A DNA stretch of 21,741 bases from a virus. How positions within the stretch are numbered: position 1 is the first letter of the stretch; each line of letters opens with the position of its first letter. Of the stretch, positions 5,971-15,400 are shown piece after piece. The stretch spans positions 1-21,741 of the IMG/VR virus record IMGVR_UViG_3300020213_000124; one strand, given 5' to 3'. The translations under genes were made by a program, and so were the position numbers. A model generated the notes under the pieces. The model made no database searches. It saw only the letters and a list, made by a program, of their open reading frames with translations, and was not told the origin of the DNA.

Positions 5971-7134
5971 TTACAGGCCCACGCCCACGCCAACGGCAAA
6001 GGCGTCATCGTTTTTAGTGATGTTCAACGTTACCGTAACGTCGTTCGTGTTCTGAACGATGCTCAGCGATGCCGCCGTAATCTTGTTGTTAGTCGACCCG
6101 GCATTGGTGGTGCTTGTCGCCACCTTAAGCTGGCGGAACTGGAGATCCACCCCCGACTTGCCGGAGAATAGGCTCGAACCCCCGCCGCTGAGATTGGAGG
6201 CTGTGTTAGCCTCGCCGGATGCGGGAAGGGCCTGGAAAGAAGGATCAGACCCCGCGCCGTTAGAAGTGAGAACGTGGCCGGAAGTGCCTTCCCGCTTGAG
6301 GGCGGCAACCGCCACGGCGTTAGCGGCGATCGACGCCTCTTCTAGTTGTCCGAACACGGGATCAGCTCCGGCCCCCTGAGACTTCAAAACGTGCCCAGAA
6401 GTTCCCAGAGCCGGACCGTTCTTAAGGGTCTTACCACCGACGCCGGAGAACAGCGCGAGGGCGCGGTCCGTGCTAGACGCGGCGCCGACGGTGTCGCCCC
6501 CTCCGGGGGCCGTTGCCAACTCATAGGTTCCGCCGGTGCCGGCCGCGACGCGGACGAGCTTGCCGTTATCGCCGGGGGGAGCCGGAAGCGGGATCTTAGC
6601 GGCGGACACTGCCGCCGCCGCCGCACTCACGGCCGCTGCTGCCGCACTCGCGGCCGCTGCTATTGCCTGTCCGTTGGCCGCCAGAATCTCCGCCGATGTG
6701 GGACCAGCGATCGGCTGGCCGTCGCCGTCGAAGATGAGCGTGCGGGAAGCTCGGGATGCGGCGGCGGGCATAGAGTTCAGCGAGCTGGGGCCATCAGCGT
6801 CCGAAATATGTAGCGTCCGATCGGTCGCGCGGAAGTCCGCTTCCTGCGCAAGGTACATTGCTTGGAGCTTTGCGGTATCGAGGTCGGCCTCCGCAAGCAG
6901 CGCTCCGTTAGTGAAGTTGACGATAGGATCCCCGGGTGTCACGCGGCGAATGACTACGCGCGTGCCGGCCCCCGGAGCCGTGGTGGCCGTAACAAGGCCG
7001 TCGCTAATCCATGTGTATGTGGCCGCGACGCCCGCCACCGTAAAGGTAATGTCGTCGCGCGATAGAAATGAGAACGGCACCACGTATTGCGTGGTTGCCC
7101 CGTCCCCGGTGTAAAATCCTGGTGTGTAGCTCAT
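5971..7134 (-). CDS. Tail fibre protein 2, paralogue of fibre 1 (387 aa)
   Basis: The start chosen is the ATG at 7134 (MSYTPGFYTGDGATTQ), which has GGGAG just upstream and follows the fibre 1 stop by 8 bases. A start at 7164 would add ten residues overlapping fibre 1 and break the shared MSYTP beginning. The domain order equals fibre 1: attachment domain (1-150), Ala-rich helix (150-180), two SGHVL-S-GAG-DP-F modules (about 246-261 and 285-300), then GEANTASNLSGGG and GVDLQFRQ. About 25 of the first 44 residues are identical by eye. The tip after residue 335 differs. Two different fibres could widen host range, or one could be an adaptor for the other; neither is shown by sequence alone. Confidence 0.9.
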   Translation of the reverse strand: MSYTPGFYTGDGATTQYVVPFSFLSRDDITFTVAGVAATYTWISDGLVTATTAPGAGTRVVIRRVTPGDPIVNFTNGALLAEADLDTAKLQAMYLAQEADFRATDRTLHISDADGPSSLNSMPAAASRASRTLIFDGDGQPIAGPTSAEILAANGQAIAAAASAAAAAVSAAAAAVSAAKIPLPAPPGDNGKLVRVAAGTGGTYELATAPGGGDTVGAASSTDRALALFSGVGGKTLKNGPALGTSGHVLKSQGAGADPVFGQLEEASIAANAVAVAALKREGTSGHVLTSNGAGSDPSFQALPASGEANTASNLSGGGSSLFSGKSGVDLQFRQLKVATSTTNAGSTNNKITAASLSIVQNTNDVTVTLNITKNDDAFAVGVGVGL

Positions 7135-7142
7135 GATCTCCC

Positions 7143-8273
7143 TTACGTTAGGTCCGTTCTCCAAGTGTTTGTTAACACGATATCAACCGCGTTTGTGCCC
7201 TCGGTCAGCGAGAGCGATGCGTTGCTCAACATGGCCCCAGAGCTTCCCCCTGAGGTCGATACGGTGATCTGGCGAAATGTGAAGTCTACTCCGACCTTCT
7301 GCTTGAAGATGCCGGCCCCGCCGCTTCCTAGGCTGGATCCGGTGTTTGTTTCCCCCACCGCCGGAGGCGCTCCAAAGTATGAATCCGTAAGGGCGCCGCT
7401 GCTGTACAAGAGGTGTGTGGCGGTTCCCTCGCGCTTGCGCTTGGCGAGGCCTACGATGTTGACGGCGAACGCGGCTTCAACTACCCCCGAAACTGTTGGA
7501 TCCGCGCCGGCCCCGTTGGAGCGCATCGCGTGTTTGTTAGTTCCAAGTGCTGGGCCGTCCTTGAGCTGCTTGCCGCTTACGCCCGCAAACATCGGGACAG
7601 CGCGATCCGTGGAGCTGACCGCGCCTAAAAGGTCCGCCCCTGGTGTGGGGGTGAATAGCTCGAAATCGTCGGTCCCGTCGGACTTCGCGCGCATGAACTT
7701 TCCGTCGTCAGCCGGGACCGAGGGTGTCGGCACGTTGCCCGCTCGGGTCGCTGTGGCGGATGCCGAGGCGGAAGCGGCGGCCGCGCTGGCCGACGCGGCG
7801 GCCTGAGATACGGCGGATGCCGTAATGGCGCTAGCCGCTGGTCCGGTAACCAGCTGGCCGACAGCGTCGAAGAACATCGCGGTTCCCGCGCGCGCCGCGA
7901 TAAGCGGAAGGGCGCTGAGCGCTAGGGGCGTGTCAGTTGACGCCAGTCGAAGCGTGCGGCTTCTGGAATGATAATCAGCCTCCTGTGCTAGAAACAGTCC
8001 CTGCTGGAATGCGGTATTCAAGTCGCCTGCTGGGAAGACGTCTCCGCCCGTAAAGTCAACAAGCGGCGTGCTAGACGTGACGCGGTAGATAGCCACGCGC
8101 TTGCCGGCGCCGGGGGTTACGGTGGGCTGAACGGTGTTGGCGTCCACCCACGTAAACGTCGCGGCTAGTCCGTTAACCGCCATGTAGACGTGGGCGGTAG
8201 AGAGGTACGAAAACGACACGTCGAACTGTGTCGTTACCCCGTTCCCGGTGTAGAAGTTGGGTGTGTAGCTCAT
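7143..8273 (-). CDS. Tail fibre protein 1, T7 gp17 N-terminal type (376 aa)
   Basis: Host-recognition fibre. Residues 1-150 are the tail-attachment domain of T7 gp17-type fibres (MSYTPNFYTGNGVTTQFDVS, then LAQEADYHSRSRTL at about 95-108). An Ala/Ser-rich helical stretch follows (150-178), then a stalk with a SNGAGADPT module at about 252-260. A C-terminal module contains GETNTGSSLGSGGAGIFKQK and GVDFTFRQ. That last pattern recurs in many phage fibres. T7 gp17 is 553 aa, so this is a short fibre without a large receptor-binding tip. The ATG at 8273 has GGAGG 6 bases upstream. It is a close paralogue of the next gene downstream, aligning almost without gaps to about residue 300. Confidence 0.9.
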   Translation of the reverse strand: MSYTPNFYTGNGVTTQFDVSFSYLSTAHVYMAVNGLAATFTWVDANTVQPTVTPGAGKRVAIYRVTSSTPLVDFTGGDVFPAGDLNTAFQQGLFLAQEADYHSRSRTLRLASTDTPLALSALPLIAARAGTAMFFDAVGQLVTGPAASAITASAVSQAAASASAAAASASASATATRAGNVPTPSVPADDGKFMRAKSDGTDDFELFTPTPGADLLGAVSSTDRAVPMFAGVSGKQLKDGPALGTNKHAMRSNGAGADPTVSGVVEAAFAVNIVGLAKRKREGTATHLLYSSGALTDSYFGAPPAVGETNTGSSLGSGGAGIFKQKVGVDFTFRQITVSTSGGSSGAMLSNASLSLTEGTNAVDIVLTNTWRTDLT

Positions 8274-8295
8274 ACGTTTCCTCCATGAAATGAGT

Positions 8296-8312
8296 GCCGG
8301 GCTTCCACCGGC
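8296..8312 (-). other. GC-rich hairpin before the first tail-fibre gene
   Basis: GCCGG pairs with CCGGC across a 7-base loop in the 65-base gap between the gp16-like and first fibre genes. There is no T-run, so termination is doubtful. The rest of the gap contains the ribosome site GGAGG, 6 bases before the fibre ATG. Confidence 0.35.
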
Positions 8313-8338
8313 CGCGCCCCCTTCCCGGAGACTCTGCG

Positions 8339-11300
8339 TTAGTCACGTCCTCCAACAACCGCGCTGTGTAGCGCGAGGATCGGAAGAAGGTTTTGGAACG
8401 GCAGTAGCCGTGCCGCCTTGTCCAGAACCTTGCCATCCTGGCGCACCAGGGCCTGCGCCAACTCGGCTGTGTTATCTAGCAACCCCGCGGTAGGGCCTAG
8501 CGCGGTAGACCACGCCGCGCGCTCTTGCATGCGCGATGGTGGGGTAGCGAACAGCTTCAGGCCGATCGCGTCCTGCACCGGGCCTAGCATCAGCTTGCGC
8601 GTCACGTCCATTCCGATGGAGTAGGCGCCCGGAATGGCCGAGCGCGTTACCGCCTCGTACACCCAGTCGGCGGTGTTCTTTTTCGCGAGGCGGTCACCAG
8701 GGGATTCCCCCTTGAGGTTGACGCCCTTTACGTACTCGCGCGCGACGTATCCGAGCAACCCGGTTGCCATCATCATGTGAAAGGAGGCCAGAGCGTTGAC
8801 GTCGGCCTGCTGATACGCAAGGCGTGTCCATTTATTGGTCGACGCAAACGCGTAAGACATGAATTGCAAAACGAGCTTTCCCATTTCCTTGCTCATCAGC
8901 AGCGGCGTGTCCCCCATTCCTGGAGAGATCGCGCCTTCGTTCTGCACGCGGTGGAGGGCCGTGAGCCAGCGCATGCGCGCCGCCTTGTCGGTCCAATTCT
9001 GCGCAGCAGGTACGCGAACGCCGTCAATGTCTTCGCCGTGCGCCGTTAGCTGCTTCTGGATGCGTTCGGCCCACGTGCTGTCAATGCCCAGGCGGGCATA
9101 GCGCGTCTGCATCTTGGCGGACAGTGTGCCGAAGCGCGCGAAGTCGCGTTGCATGTTCTCAAGCTGCACAGTCCCAAACACGAATTTTAGATGAGCGGTC
9201 CACGCCCCTAGGCCGTTCAACGATTGCATGGCGCGCGAACTGGAGTCGAGCGTTCGGTCAATAGCCGACGTGATTGCGTAGGTTTTACCTGTGCCAAATC
9301 CGCCCGTGTTGCTCAGGTTGGAATCCTCGGGCATGAGGCGGCGAGTGTTGGCGCCAATGAAGCGGCTTTGCTCCAGACCTATAAGAAGGGCTCTTAGTTC
9401 TCTGTCGGGGATCTTATCCAGCGTCGCCTGCGCCTGCTTAAAGAACTTAGGCATCCACCCGAATGCGCTCTTAGTTGCAAGCGCTCCGGTTGCGATGTCC
9501 GTAAACGAAGAGAGAAGCGGCAGGCCCATCAGCCGGACCACGTTAAACCGCCGGACATTCCGGCTAAGGAAGGCCAGCTTAGACGCCGGGTCCATATCGT
9601 TTCCGAGCCGGCCCATGACGCGCATCCAAGTTCCGTTAAAGTCTTCGATGCTTTCCTTGGAGAGCGCTTCCGCGCGCTCCGGGTCCTTGATGCGCTCGCT
9701 CCAAGACGTGCGGATCTCGCGCTGTAGGTCGACAGGATTTTCGGTGCCGAACTTCTGCATCAGCGCCGCGCGGGGCGACAGGTCTCGCGAATAGCGGTCC
9801 GCGATATGCCCAGCGTCCCGAACAAGGAACTTCTGGAGGCGCGGGTCCATCAGGATGTTGCCCTCGAACAGCTCGCGCGACTTGACGCGTCCGCTCGTCC
9901 CTATGGCCTCTTCGAGCGTACCACGCGGTACGTCCCGCCCCGCCACCATGCGCTCTAGGATCTCGTCGACGCGTTCCTCGGTCGTCTTGATACGTCCTTG
10001 GTCCACGGCTTCTATAGTCTTGGTGGCCTTGTTCGCATCCCGCTGGGCGACCTTCCGGGCCTTTTCAGCGCCCCGGAGGTACTTAGCGGTTGCCGCCCGG
10101 CTGTCCTTCAGTGCCGCTAGCCGCCCGTCAAGTTCCCCACGGGCCGCGTGCAGATCCGCAAGGCGGACTTCTACCTTCGACAGGTCCTTGTCGATGGCGG
10201 CTAGCCGCTTGTTGGCTGCGTTCAGGTTGTCCCGGGCGATGCGCTCGGGAAGAGCGGCGGTGTTGCGCTCGCGGGCCTGGGCTGCGCCTGCCGGATCCCG
10301 GAACGCCGCTGCGTCGGCGACGTCCAGTTGCCGGACCTTGCCGGCCACGGCGTCTTCGAGCTGCGCAAGCTGCGCGCTCGCCCACTCGCGTTGCGCGGGG
10401 GATCCCTGCGCCATGGTGTCGACGACGTCGTCGAAGAACTTGTTTACGTCCTTCTCGGAGCGCGCCACGGCACGATCGGCGCGGCCGCTTGCCGCTAGTG
10501 CCCTCTCGCCGGCATCGGGGCCGGTACGCGGGGCGGTGCCCTCGCGCCCCAAGTTGCGCATCGCCGCTTCGTCTAGAGCCTTCTGCATGGCGAACTGCTC
10601 GGCTTCTGCCTGCTGTCTCGCGAGGCGCAGCGCCGAAAATTCTTGCTGCGTTTGCTCGGTGATCACCCGGGAGCGGGCCACCAAGTCGCGGGCGGCGGTG
10701 CGCGCGGTCTTCGCCTGTAGGCGTTCCCCGGCGCTCGCCCCCTGGGCGACTTCTGCAAGCCGCGCGGTGGCTTCCTTAAGCGACTGGCGGGCGGCCTTGT
10801 CGATGTCGTCTTTCTGCGAGATGACCCAATCCCCGAGCGCAAGCTCTCGGTCGGTGGCATCAAGGGCCTTGAGGTCGGTTACGCCCCACCGCGCTTCCAG
10901 CCACCCGGCGGGCGGCTGCGTCGCTAGGTGGTCCCGGAGGATCTGGCCAAGCTCTTCCCGGCCCAGGACCACGGCGCGGCGGTCCATTATCGATGGGACG
11001 TAGATGGCGCGCCGCTCGTCTTTGGATAGCATGCCGGCGCTTTCCAGCTGGTCGGCCCACTCGGTGTAGAACCGCTGTTCGACCTCGCCAGCGCGGCGGA
11101 TATAGTCGGCCACCTTCGGGTTGGGGTGTGGCGTCTCCGCCGCATTGCGGGCCGCCTGAGACGCGCCCTCGCCTTCGTAGTCTAGCACGCTCTGTGCGCG
11201 GCGGTAGTCCGTGATCGCCTCATAGAATTGCTCGGTGGTTAGGCGGCCTTCCTTGCGGTTTAGGGCGTTCTTTGCGGCGCGCACTACGGCGCCCTCTGCA

Positions 11301-12424
11301 AAGACTTCCTTGGCCATACCGTCATACAGCCTCTTCACGTCCACGTCTCGGATGAGTGAGCGCATGTGAAATAGCTCCGACAACATTTCGGCGCTTTCAG
11401 CGGTGGCGGCGCCCGCCTCGTTGCCCTTTGTCGCCACGCTCATCTCGTAGAGCCTCTGGTGGAGCGCGAAGTCCGCGGGGTTCTTGCTGGAGCGCGCGAT
11501 GGCGCGCCCTACGGGAGTGAGGGCGTCGAAGCCCATCATGCGGCCCCGCGTGCCCGCCTCGTCGCCCAGCGGGCTTGCCGCCGCGCCGCCGCTGCGTGTC
11601 CCGCCCAGCACGTCGCCCACTTCGACGCCCGGAGGGAGAACAATGTTCGGATCGCTCTCCAGCGAGAAAGCCTTGCGCGTCGACGAACCCGGCATGTCGT
11701 TCATGAGGAACTTGCCGAGCACGCCGCCTAGCGCCGTCCCCGCGCCAATGTCGGTGAACAGGTCCGTCACCCCGTACGTCTCGCGCGTGGCGAGGTGTAC
11801 GACGCCCGGAACGGCGCCCTCCACGGCGCCCGCAATGGCACCGCGAGCGAGGCCGCCTAGACGCATGGCGGCGCCCACCTTGGCGCCAATGCCAACGCCG
11901 ACCCAGGATATCGGATCGGTAACGGCGCCCAGCAAGCCGCCCGCGAGAAGCGGGAGGATGCCGGCGGATCCGGCCTTCTCGTTGCGTGCGTTTTCATCTC
12001 CCAGGTCGCCCACGTACTGCCAGAACTGCGTTTCATTGTGGAGGCGCGGGAGGGCGTCGGCCACGCGGTCGATAAGAAGGGGGGAAAGCTTCTTGATGCG
12101 CTCGTCGTTCACGCGGTCCTGAAGGTAGGTGTAGCTGTCGAAGTTGGGATCTACACTTGTGTCTTCTTCGTGCTTCTGAGATAGCCAGCTTCCGAGGCTG
12201 AACGTCGCGTTCGAGATCAGCGCGGCGCTCCCCATAGCGTCCAGGATAGACGGCCCCTCGGGGGCGCCCGAAACCATCGGGTTGTTAGGCGCCTGGGGGA
12301 GCGCCTCGCCGGCTTTGGACAATCCCGCTTGGACCTGAAGGCCCGTGGTGGATGGGGCCGCTAGCGGGTCAATCTCGGTGGTCGGGAGCGGCACGGAGTG
12401 CGGCTGTGAGGGGGGCTTGATCAT
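8339..12424 (-). CDS. Giant internal virion protein, T7 gp16-like ejection protein (1361 aa)
   Basis: Position and size fit T7 gp16 (1318 aa), the channel-forming ejection protein. The ATG at 12424 has AGGAG 7 bases upstream. Visible parts: a Pro-rich start (1-60); a hydrophobic Gly/Ala region (about 154-240) with possible membrane segments; a very long Ala/Arg/Glu/Lys-rich helical or coiled-coil region (about 540-830); and a C-terminal block (about 1175-1240) with LLMSKEMGKLVLQFMSYAFA and WTRLAYQQADVN. The last block resembles the conserved end of internal virion proteins in many T7-like phages. No transglycosylase motif is seen at the N-terminus, unlike T7 gp16; the lysozyme is in the preceding gene. 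Long plus-strand open frames opposite the helical region are composition shadows. Confidence 0.85.
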   Translation of the reverse strand: MIKPPSQPHSVPLPTTEIDPLAAPSTTGLQVQAGLSKAGEALPQAPNNPMVSGAPEGPSILDAMGSAALISNATFSLGSWLSQKHEEDTSVDPNFDSYTYLQDRVNDERIKKLSPLLIDRVADALPRLHNETQFWQYVGDLGDENARNEKAGSAGILPLLAGGLLGAVTDPISWVGVGIGAKVGAAMRLGGLARGAIAGAVEGAVPGVVHLATRETYGVTDLFTDIGAGTALGGVLGKFLMNDMPGSSTRKAFSLESDPNIVLPPGVEVGDVLGGTRSGGAAASPLGDEAGTRGRMMGFDALTPVGRAIARSSKNPADFALHQRLYEMSVATKGNEAGAATAESAEMLSELFHMRSLIRDVDVKRLYDGMAKEVFAEGAVVRAAKNALNRKEGRLTTEQFYEAITDYRRAQSVLDYEGEGASQAARNAAETPHPNPKVADYIRRAGEVEQRFYTEWADQLESAGMLSKDERRAIYVPSIMDRRAVVLGREELGQILRDHLATQPPAGWLEARWGVTDLKALDATDRELALGDWVISQKDDIDKAARQSLKEATARLAEVAQGASAGERLQAKTARTAARDLVARSRVITEQTQQEFSALRLARQQAEAEQFAMQKALDEAAMRNLGREGTAPRTGPDAGERALAASGRADRAVARSEKDVNKFFDDVVDTMAQGSPAQREWASAQLAQLEDAVAGKVRQLDVADAAAFRDPAGAAQARERNTAALPERIARDNLNAANKRLAAIDKDLSKVEVRLADLHAARGELDGRLAALKDSRAATAKYLRGAEKARKVAQRDANKATKTIEAVDQGRIKTTEERVDEILERMVAGRDVPRGTLEEAIGTSGRVKSRELFEGNILMDPRLQKFLVRDAGHIADRYSRDLSPRAALMQKFGTENPVDLQREIRTSWSERIKDPERAEALSKESIEDFNGTWMRVMGRLGNDMDPASKLAFLSRNVRRFNVVRLMGLPLLSSFTDIATGALATKSAFGWMPKFFKQAQATLDKIPDRELRALLIGLEQSRFIGANTRRLMPEDSNLSNTGGFGTGKTYAITSAIDRTLDSSSRAMQSLNGLGAWTAHLKFVFGTVQLENMQRDFARFGTLSAKMQTRYARLGIDSTWAERIQKQLTAHGEDIDGVRVPAAQNWTDKAARMRWLTALHRVQNEGAISPGMGDTPLLMSKEMGKLVLQFMSYAFASTNKWTRLAYQQADVNALASFHMMMATGLLGYVAREYVKGVNLKGESPGDRLAKKNTADWVYEAVTRSAIPGAYSIGMDVTRKLMLGPVQDAIGLKLFATPPSRMQERAAWSTALGPTAGLLDNTAELAQALVRQDGKVLDKAARLLPFQNLLPILALHSAVVGGRD

Positions 12425-12443
12425 GCAATCTCCTAGAAATGGG

Positions 12444-12467
12444 GAGGGCGGCCCGAAGACCGCCCTC
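12444..12467 (-). terminator. UUCG-capped hairpin between the two large ejection-protein genes
   Basis: On the minus strand, GAGGGCGGTC pairs with GGCCGCCCTC over 10 bp (one G-T pair), capped by TTCG closed by a C-G pair, the extra-stable cUUCGg tetraloop. It fills most of the 47-base gap after the 1068-aa gene. No T-run follows (CCCATTTCT), so it is a poor intrinsic terminator. It may attenuate transcription, protect mRNA ends or be a processing site. Confidence 0.7.
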
Positions 12468-12471
12468 TATG

Positions 12472-15400
12472 TTAGCCGCGAACCCCGAGGGACGCGGACG
12501 GCGTCGCCCGGTTGGGACCGCGCGGCGTGTGGCCATCGAGGCCCCGGAACTGCTCAGCCTCTTCAACACGCCGGCGGCGCCATTGGTCTTCGGTGAGATC
12601 CTTGGCTCGCTTGGACATTGTGCCGATTAGGTCGGCGGCGGCGGAGTAGTCCTTAGCCTTGATCGCGGTAACGAGTTCCGTGCTTACGAGGCCCGGACCG
12701 TGGTACGCGAGAGATACCAGCGCGAGACGCTGGTTTGTGGAAAGGGCGTCAATCGTGCCCTTTCCTACGCGCTTCTCTAGGAAGTCTTCCACCTGATTGA
12801 GCGTGTACTCTGCCAGTTTGATTCCCTGTTCCTTCGTGAGCGGCTTGCCGCCCGCCTTGACCTTGGCGAATGCGTCCTGGTCTAGGCCGAGCGCCTTGGC
12901 GAAGACTTCCGGGGCGTCCTTACGCTCCATGTTGAAGCCGTAGCCCACGGTTACGCTTCCAGTCACGGCGCCCGCGCCGGCGGGCTTCCCGCTGGCGTCG
13001 TCATAGGCATACTCGCGGTAGCCCTCGCGCTTGTGGATGACGTCAAGGCGCTGGTTCCTGTAGGTTTCGCTACCAGCCACGCCGCTAAACGGGGTGAAGC
13101 GCACGGACTGTCGGGCGTCCGTCATTAGCTTATCCAGGAACGCGCGGGCGTCCTCTACGGAGTTGATGCGCGGCGGTCCGACGCGGGATAGCCAGTCCGC
13201 CGACAATAGGCCGTTGTCTACGCCCTTCTCCGCGATGCTCTGGAGCATGCGGTCCATGTGGTAACCCACGCTGGTCTTGCGGCGCTCGTCGGCGTTGCCA
13301 ATAATAGACCTGTCCCCGGGCTTGACGCCCGCCAGTCCCGTCGCCCGGGAGCGGGCCTGAAACTCCGACAGTACGCCGCCATTAAGCTCGGCGGGGGGAG
13401 CGGCGGCGTCCTGCTTGGCCCGCGCGTCCAGCACGGCGCCCTTCAGAGTGTCGGCGTTGCTCTGCTCGGTGCGAAGCGCCTTCTCTGATGCGGTTTCTCC
13501 AACGTACATAAGCCCCACCTCGGGGCGCAGTACCGTGAAGAACTCGGCGTTGTCGTCCACGCGCCTCTCGGGCACCACGCGGCCCGTGGGGACGAGGGCG
13601 AACCCCGTGCCCCGGAGCTGCTCCGGAACGTGGCCGTAAGATGGAATGTCTACCGGGACTTCCATGTTGCCAATCCGCTGGCCGGCCAGGAATACCACGC
13701 TTCGGCGGATACCGTCGTCGCTGGTGGCAAACGCATCATAGCCACGGCCGTCGGCGCGCGGCCTCAGGCCGGTAAGCTTGGCGCCCTGGGATCCGAACGC
13801 GGTGGAGAGCTTGCCGAACTCCGCCGCCGCGGCGCTTATATCGTTTCCATCCAGGCCCCTTGAGGGGACTTTATGACCGTCTACCTCGATATGTTGGGGC
13901 ATTACGCGCTTGACCCAAATCAACGTCCCGTTTTCAAAGGCCGGCTGGATGTCCGCGCGCACGCTGCGAGCGGCCCATTCAGTGATGGCCTGTTGATCGG
14001 TCCCGCGTCCCAGCTGGCCGAACAGTGCGACGCCCACCTTTAGGCGGTCGCGGATCATCTGCTCGACTTCCCCGGTTGCGCCGCTTCGGCCGATCCAGAG
14101 ATCCATGCTCTTGTCGAGCTTCTCCAGGTGCGAGCGAACCCCGGCGTTCCAGACTTCTACCGTGGCGGGCTTACCGTCTCCCAGCTGGAGCTTTTCCAGA
14201 TCCGTGGGGCTGTTGAAGGTCACGGCGGCCGCACGCGCGGCGGCGTCGGCGGGAGACGCGCCCGACTTCACTTCGGCGTCCATGACCATGTAGCGCACTA
14301 GGCCGGAGTTGCCCGCCAGCTTGGTGAACATTTCCGGGTTGTCCCCAAAGCTGGCCTGGAGCACGCGGAGCTTCCCGTATGCCGCGACCACGCGGGCCGG
14401 GTCGGACGATAGCATCTCTGCTTCCGTCTGCTGCGCGAACTCGGCGGGCAACGAGTTGTTGGCCGCGAGTACGCCGCCGACACGCGCCCACGCCTCTTCA
14501 GGCGTGCGGCCACCGGACACTTCCCGCTGGTATATCGACGAGATAAGCTGTGGGCCAACCTCGTTCATTTCCTTGCTTGTCAGCGGATTCACGCCGGGTT
14601 GGCGCTCCGAGAAAGCGAGTGCGCGCTCTACAATAGACGCCTTAGTGGCGTCTTTCTGGAGGGCCACGATCGCGCCAACCGTGAGATCGCGCCACGGGTT
14701 GGACTCGCCGAACCGGGCGCGATGGGCCACTAGAGTATTAAGGGCGTCGACGGGCTTCATCATGCCCGTCTTGAAGCCGGTTTCGACTGTGTTCAAATCG
14801 TTCAACGCCGCCATAGACCGGACGGAGTTGCTCCGCCCCATACGCTCCCGCTCGACGTTGGCGATTTCCGCCGGGTACGTTTCGCGCAGCGAGCGGCCGT
14901 CTTCCTGCTTCATGTCGAAGAACTGCGACACGAATTCGTTGTCGCTCGCCGATGCCTGCCGGAGGACGGCCGTTAGGACGGCAGCGTGTGCCTGATCCTT
15001 CTTCCCCACGGGGAGCACGTCGGCAAGTGCCTGCACGCGCCCCTTGAACCATTCCGGTGTGGGCATGTTGCCGCTGGACAGGTCAGCCGCAATCGAGCTT
15101 GTGACGTTCTGCATGGCCGCGCCCACGGCGTCTTCGCGCGCGCGAGACTCCCATTTGAAGATCGCGCCGGCCGCGAAGTCGGCGGCGTGCTTGCGGTAGG
15201 CCAATTCGACACGCGGCTCGGCCCCCTTGATTTGGCCGTTAATGAACTGCTCAGCAGCAGCGCGGGGGTCGTCGCTCGGCCCGAGCTTGTCTATCGCCCC
15301 CTGGAGGGTGGAAGCGTCCTTCTGCCACATGGAGCCGCCCAAGGCGCCGTGGTACGCGTCTGCGTATGAGTTACGCTGAACCTTCGTGGGGTCGGGAGCT

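Noticed and set aside
6590-6665. GCC/GCT-rich imperfect repeats in fibre 2 as a regulatory repeat
   Set aside because: They encode the Ala-rich helix shared with fibre 1 and are explained by protein composition.
9855-11003. Plus-strand open frame of 382 codons opposite the gp16-like gene
   Set aside because: Its Arg/Ser/Ala composition mirrors the coiled-coil codons on the other strand; no recognisable protein features.
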